Shown piece by piece: positions 56,478-59,389 of a stretch of 59,389 bases of DNA. The notes beneath the pieces were generated by a model. That model was given only the letters and a program-made list of their open reading frames with translations. It was not told the DNA's origin and ran no database searches. The stretch comes from an uncultured Porphyromonadaceae bacterium (GTDB taxonomy: Bacteria > Bacteroidota > Bacteroidia > Bacteroidales > Muribaculaceae), in NCBI GenBank assembly GCA_947174995.1, contig CAMWLC010000012.1, forward strand, positions 1-59,389, written 5' to 3'. Numbering within the stretch: position 1 is the stretch's first letter; every line of letters begins with the position of its first letter. Made by a program: the position numbers and the translations under genes.

Positions 56478-56543
56478 TGGTGTATTTTTTGTGAGGTGGA
56501 GTCTGCCGTGATGCGGGAATCCGCTTGCGGGCGTCCTGAAAGG

Positions 56544-56551
56544 CAAAGTTA
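56544..56551 (-). promoter_or_regulatory. -7 box of the glycosyltransferase gene
   Basis: TAACTTTG on the minus strand, a perfect match, 66 bases before the start codon. The -33 partner is not obvious. The gap 56478-56619 otherwise holds only AT-rich sequence with two GAAGTATG copies. Confidence 0.6.
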
Positions 56552-56619
56552 ACAAAAAATCCTGAAACCTCGCACATTTATTAAGAAGTATGGATTAAAA
56601 TGAAGAAGTATGTATGAAA

Positions 56620-56652
56620 AAAGTCTGCGTAAACATCGTTTACGCAGACTTT
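56620..56652 (-). terminator. Terminator of tRNA-Pro
   Basis: A perfect 15-bp stem (56620-56634 with 56638-56652) with a three-base loop, starting 6 bases past the tRNA and ending in a T-rich stretch on the minus strand. Confidence 0.85.
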
Positions 56653-56658
56653 CCAAGG

Positions 56659-56733
56659 TCGGGGTGACAAGATTCGAACTTGCGACCTCACGCCCCCCAG
56701 ACGCACACTCTAACCGGACTGAGCTACACCCCG
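56659..56733 (-). tRNA. tRNA-Pro (anticodon GGG)
   Basis: A 75-base cloverleaf on the minus strand: acceptor arms CGGGGTG and CACCCCG (7 bp), discriminator A, D arm GCTC/GAGT, T arm with TTCGAAT loop. The anticodon arm has two or three G-U pairs and an anticodon loop CTGGGGG, giving GGG at positions 34-36. CCA is not encoded. Confidence 0.9.
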
Positions 56734-56962
56734 TGTCGGCTTCGCCGGGACCAACCGGTATCCATCGGGGGCAGCCTTTCGGCTGCTGTCGGCACCATAC
56801 GGCTGCCGGGATACGTTCACTTTCGTGGGGGTCCCTTGCAAAAGCGATGCAAAGTTACGGCTTTTTTTCTGACCGTGCAAATTTTTCGGTGATTTTTTTC
56901 AAGAAAACGTCATTTTTTTGCCGATACGGCCTTGAATCGGGTGGAAATCCGCGTAAATTGGT

Positions 56963-56970
56963 TAATTTTG
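56963..56970 (+). promoter_or_regulatory. -7 box of the FucP-type transporter operon
   Basis: TAATTTTG matches TAnnTTTG, 60 bases before the start codon at 57031. A TTG at 56932-56934 is the nearest -33 candidate but is 28 bases away, longer than usual. The rest of 56734-56962 holds no gene. Confidence 0.5.
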
Positions 56971-57030
56971 CAGCTGCACCGTCCCCGAGGTTAGCATTTC
57001 TTTTGGGGATGGTGCCTAATTCCAATAACG

Positions 57031-58239
57031 ATGCGAAGACTTGTCAGCAAGCAATACACGGTTCCATTCGTGCTCGTGACCTCACTCTTTTTTCTGTGGG
57101 GTTTCGCACGCTCCATCCTGGATGTGCTCAACAAGCATTTTCAGGAGTTGCTTTCCATATCTCTCACGAAGTCCGCGCTGGTGCAGGGGATGACCTACAC
57201 TGGTTATTTCCTGATGGCCATCCCGGCGGGCATCATCATCACGCGGGGAGGCTACCGACGCGGCATAGTGTGGGGGCTGCTGCTGTTTGGCACCGGGGCG
57301 TTGATGTTCATACCCGGGGAGATGTGGATGTCGTTCGAGGTGTTTCTCTGCGCCCTCTTCCTTATAGGATGCGGACTTGCCATGCTGGAAACCTCTGCCA
57401 ATCCCTACGCGGCGGAGATGGGGAGCCGCGACACGGCGCCCGGACGTCTCAACCTGGCGCAGTCGTTCAACGGGCTGGGGTGCATATTGGGCCCTGTGAC
57501 GGTGGGAGGCATACTCTTCGCCGAGGGGGGAGGGCATGTCTCATTGCCATACACGGTGATGGGCGTGGTGGTGCTTCTTGCGGCGTTGGTCTTCATGCGC
57601 CTTCCGCTTCCAGCCATATCGCCGGAGCCGGGTGAGGCGGGGAGTGCTGCCGCACGGAGCGGGAGCTCGCCCGGGAAGGTGCTTCTGCGTCTGCTCTGTA
57701 CGCGTCCCTTCGTGGCCGGCCTAATAGCTCTCTTTTTTTACGAGATTTCGGAGATAGCCATCAACAGTCTGTTTATCAATTATGTTACAGAAGAGGAGTG
57801 GATATCGCGCCGCATGGCGCCGACGGTACTTTCTTTCTGCGGCCTGGGACTGTTCATGCTCGCGCGTGCCGGAGGCAGTCTCGTCATGGCGGCGGTGAGT
57901 CCGCGCAAGGTGCTCTGCGTCTGCGCTCTCGGAGCCCTGGTGTCCTCGCTGCTCGTGTGTGCCGGTCTGGGCGCCGTGTCACACTACGCACTGCTGGCCA
58001 TCTACGCCTTCGAGGCCGTGATGTTTCCCACTATATTCGCCATGACGATAGGGGAGGCGGGGCGTGATGTGAAATTGGGATCATCGCTCCTCATGATGTC
58101 TCCCATCGGCGGGGCCGTGGGCACATTGCTCATGAGCGGCGTGGCGGAACATCTCTCCACCTCGGTGTCATTCGCGGTGCCGGCGGCGGGTTTTGCCGTG
58201 GTGCTGGGATATGGTATAATAAAGAGTAGATATGAATGA
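57031..58239 (+). CDS. FucP-type MFS sugar transporter
   Basis: A 402-residue major facilitator protein with 12 predicted membrane segments. It starts with VLVTSLFFLWGFARSILDVLNKHFQELLSISLTKSALVQGMTYTGYFLMAIPAGIIITRGGYRRGI, the typical FucP opening (including the D-x-L-N-x-x-F motif of L-fucose:H+ symporters), and has the GCGLAMLETSANPYAAEMG block. FucP relatives in Bacteroidota also take up glucose, galactose and mannose. It overlaps the PfkB kinase gene by 8 bases, implying a transporter-kinase pair for one sugar or nucleoside. Confidence 0.9.
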   Translation: MRRLVSKQYTVPFVLVTSLFFLWGFARSILDVLNKHFQELLSISLTKSALVQGMTYTGYFLMAIPAGIIITRGGYRRGIVWGLLLFGTGALMFIPGEMWMSFEVFLCALFLIGCGLAMLETSANPYAAEMGSRDTAPGRLNLAQSFNGLGCILGPVTVGGILFAEGGGHVSLPYTVMGVVVLLAALVFMRLPLPAISPEPGEAGSAAARSGSSPGKVLLRLLCTRPFVAGLIALFFYEISEIAINSLFINYVTEEEWISRRMAPTVLSFCGLGLFMLARAGGSLVMAAVSPRKVLCVCALGALVSSLLVCAGLGAVSHYALLAIYAFEAVMFPTIFAMTIGEAGRDVKLGSSLLMMSPIGGAVGTLLMSGVAEHLSTSVSFAVPAAGFAVVLGYGIIKSRYE

Positions 58240-59125
58240 GATATGCTGTATCGGTCACATTACCGATGATCATGTGATAACGCCCGATTTCTCGGCCCGT
58301 ATGCCCGGGGGAACGGCCTATTATTTCGGCAAGGCCTTGGGAGGCCTTGCGCCCGGAGTGTGCAGTGTAATCACGGCCGCCGGGCCTGAATCGCAGGGAG
58401 CCGTGGACTCGCTGAGGGATGCGGGATGCCGCGTGAGCGTGCTTCCGAGCGAGAGGTCCGTAGTGTTTGAAAACCGCTACGGACACGACCGCGACCACCG
58501 CACGCAGCGTGTGCTGGCAAAAGCCGCCCCCTTCCGCCGGGAGGATCTCCCCGATACTCCCATACCTTATATCCATCTCGGCACGCTGCTTAACGATGAC
58601 TTCGACATGGAGACCATCGTCCGGCTCTCGCGCCAGGGGAGGGTGTCGGTGGATATCCAGGGCTTCCTTCGGGAGGTGAGGGGGGAGGATGTGGTGCATC
58701 TGGACTATCCCGCCAAGCATGAACTGATGAGGCACATCTCCATCCTCAAGGCCAACGAAGTCGAGATGGAGGTGCTCACCGGAAGCAGCGACCCCTACGA
58801 GGCGGCCCGCATACTGGCCGGGTGGGGATGTCCGGAAGTGGTGCTCACCATGGGATCGCGCGGCTCGCTGATATATCATGACGGGAAGTATGATCTTATC
58901 CCGGCTTACCAGGCGACGGAGGTGGTGGACGCCACGGGATGCGGCGACACCTACATGGCCGGATACCTCTATCGGCGCAGCCTCGGGGAGAGCTGCGCCG
59001 ACGCCGGACGCTACGCGGCGGCCATGTGCACCTTGAAACTTGAGAAAAAAGGCCCTCTCGAAGTCTCGGCCGAAACCCTCGAAAAAGCCCTCGGAAAGTG
59101 GAAATCCACGGAAACCCTCCGATGA
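58232..59125 (+). CDS. PfkB-family carbohydrate kinase
   Basis: A 297-residue ribokinase/PfkB-family protein. The N-terminal ICCIGHITDDHVITPDFSARMPGGTAYYFGKALGGL contains the two conserved Gly (GG after P) of the PfkB-1 region; the second signature is VVDATGCGDTYMAGYLYRRSL with the catalytic Asp in D-A-T-G-x-G-D. The substrate (ribose, inosine, inositol or a hexose) cannot be named from these motifs. It overlaps the MFS transporter gene upstream by 8 bases, so substrate and transporter are likely matched. Confidence 0.9.
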   Translation: MNEICCIGHITDDHVITPDFSARMPGGTAYYFGKALGGLAPGVCSVITAAGPESQGAVDSLRDAGCRVSVLPSERSVVFENRYGHDRDHRTQRVLAKAAPFRREDLPDTPIPYIHLGTLLNDDFDMETIVRLSRQGRVSVDIQGFLREVRGEDVVHLDYPAKHELMRHISILKANEVEMEVLTGSSDPYEAARILAGWGCPEVVLTMGSRGSLIYHDGKYDLIPAYQATEVVDATGCGDTYMAGYLYRRSLGESCADAGRYAAAMCTLKLEKKGPLEVSAETLEKALGKWKSTETLR

Positions 59126-59222
59126 GCCCGAAAATAGCGAAAAAATTTTATATGTTAGTGCGCTGATTTTAAGAGGTATATGAAAAAACGAAAAATTTTT
59201 TTGAAATTTTGTTGCTGAAAAA

Positions 59223-59254
59223 TTTGGTGGAGTCGCAGATATGTTATAACTTTG
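59223..59254 (+). promoter_or_regulatory. Promoter of tRNA-Asp
   Basis: -33 TTTG (59223-59226), 20-base spacer and -7 TAACTTTG (59247-59254), a full consensus match. The tRNA begins about 60 bases downstream. The gap 59126-59314 is otherwise AT-rich and holds no gene. Confidence 0.8.
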
Positions 59255-59314
59255 CACTCGCAAACGGGAAACAACGACACTCCCGAGAGCAAAACAAGAC
59301 TCCAACACAGAAAT

Positions 59315-59388
59315 GGTGCGGTAGTTCAGCTGGTTAGAATATCGGCCTGTCACGCCGGGGGTCGCGGGTTCGAGTCCCGTCCGCACCG
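59315..59388 (+). tRNA. tRNA-Asp (anticodon GTC)
   Basis: A 74-base cloverleaf: acceptor arms GGTGCGG and CCGCACC, discriminator G, D loop with AGCTGGTTAGA, anticodon loop CTGTCAC with GTC at 59349-59351, T arm with GTTCGAGTC. The window ends one base later, so I cannot see whether CCA is encoded; the next base is C. Confidence 0.93.
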
Positions 59389-59389
59389 C

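Noticed and set aside
58130..59386. A 418-codon minus-strand frame over the kinase gene and tRNA-Asp
   Set aside because: It runs through a tRNA and the PfkB gene and has no recognised motif.

Overview
The window comes from a Bacteroidota chromosome, most likely order Bacteroidales. A Muribaculaceae-like gut commensal is my best guess, not a proof. The reasons are Bacteroidota promoters (-33 TTTG or TTG, about 20 bases, then TAnnTTTG), many lipoproteins, secreted proteins with Y-N/T/D-L-x-G-x-R type C-terminal tails, LPP20, BACON and PEGA proteins, inositol-lipid genes, a SAM-II-like leader on metK, and families such as DUF2723, DUF4491 and SemiSWEET. The DNA is GC-rich with high coding density. 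AT-rich patches around 21.3-21.6 kb, 26.9-28.1 kb and 29.7-29.95 kb carry repeats and gene debris.

Layout. 1-3018: the end of an Rpn-type nuclease gene, then a tight trio of steroid 5-alpha-reductase, OYE-type ene-reductase and short-chain dehydrogenase. This matches the gene set reported for bile-acid and steroid A-ring reduction in gut Bacteroidales. A large DUF2723/TMEM260-like membrane glycosyltransferase follows (to 6183). 6176-14356 (minus): a B3/4 protein, DUF4491, and an apparent inositol-lipid block of inositol-phosphate synthase, a CDP-alcohol transferase fused to a HAD domain, an ATP-grasp protein and a sugar-nucleotidyltransferase, upstream of which lie pdxA and rlmN. 14.4-26.9 kb: PpiD-like foldase, metK with its leader, secreted proteins including a GH53 galactanase, a TlpA-like lipoprotein, metG, an MptE-like protein and a SemiSWEET transporter.

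26.9-31.8 kb is the accessory zone. It holds two roughly 195-bp inverted-repeat elements of one family in opposite orientations, a frameshifted small gene next to a truncated tail, and the aspT-aspD operon (aspartate:alanine exchange plus aspartate 4-decarboxylation), bracketed by copies of another palindromic repeat. pckA follows.

33.6-41.5 kb: dgkA, a beta-helix-type lipoprotein, lpxB, a HAD-AroB fusion and an AsmA-family giant, all envelope or aromatic metabolism. 41.6-49.0 kb (plus): a five-gene envelope operon (LPP20 protein, PEGA/beta-barrel protein, three lipoproteins). Its first gene starts with an 11-cytosine tract that puts the only good ATG out of frame by one base, which looks like a contingency (phase-variation) locus. 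49.1-56.5 kb (mostly minus): TonB-like protein, tyrosine phosphatase, three FKBP-family proteins, tyrS, an M28 peptidase lipoprotein and a glycosyltransferase. 56.6-59.4 kb: tRNA-Pro(GGG), a FucP-type MFS transporter overlapping a PfkB kinase, and tRNA-Asp(GTC) at the edge.

The best candidates for something new are the poly-C-controlled envelope operon, the inverted-repeat element family with a compensating hairpin core (one copy ends on the A of the aspD start codon), and the CDP-alcohol transferase-HAD fusion in the inositol block.
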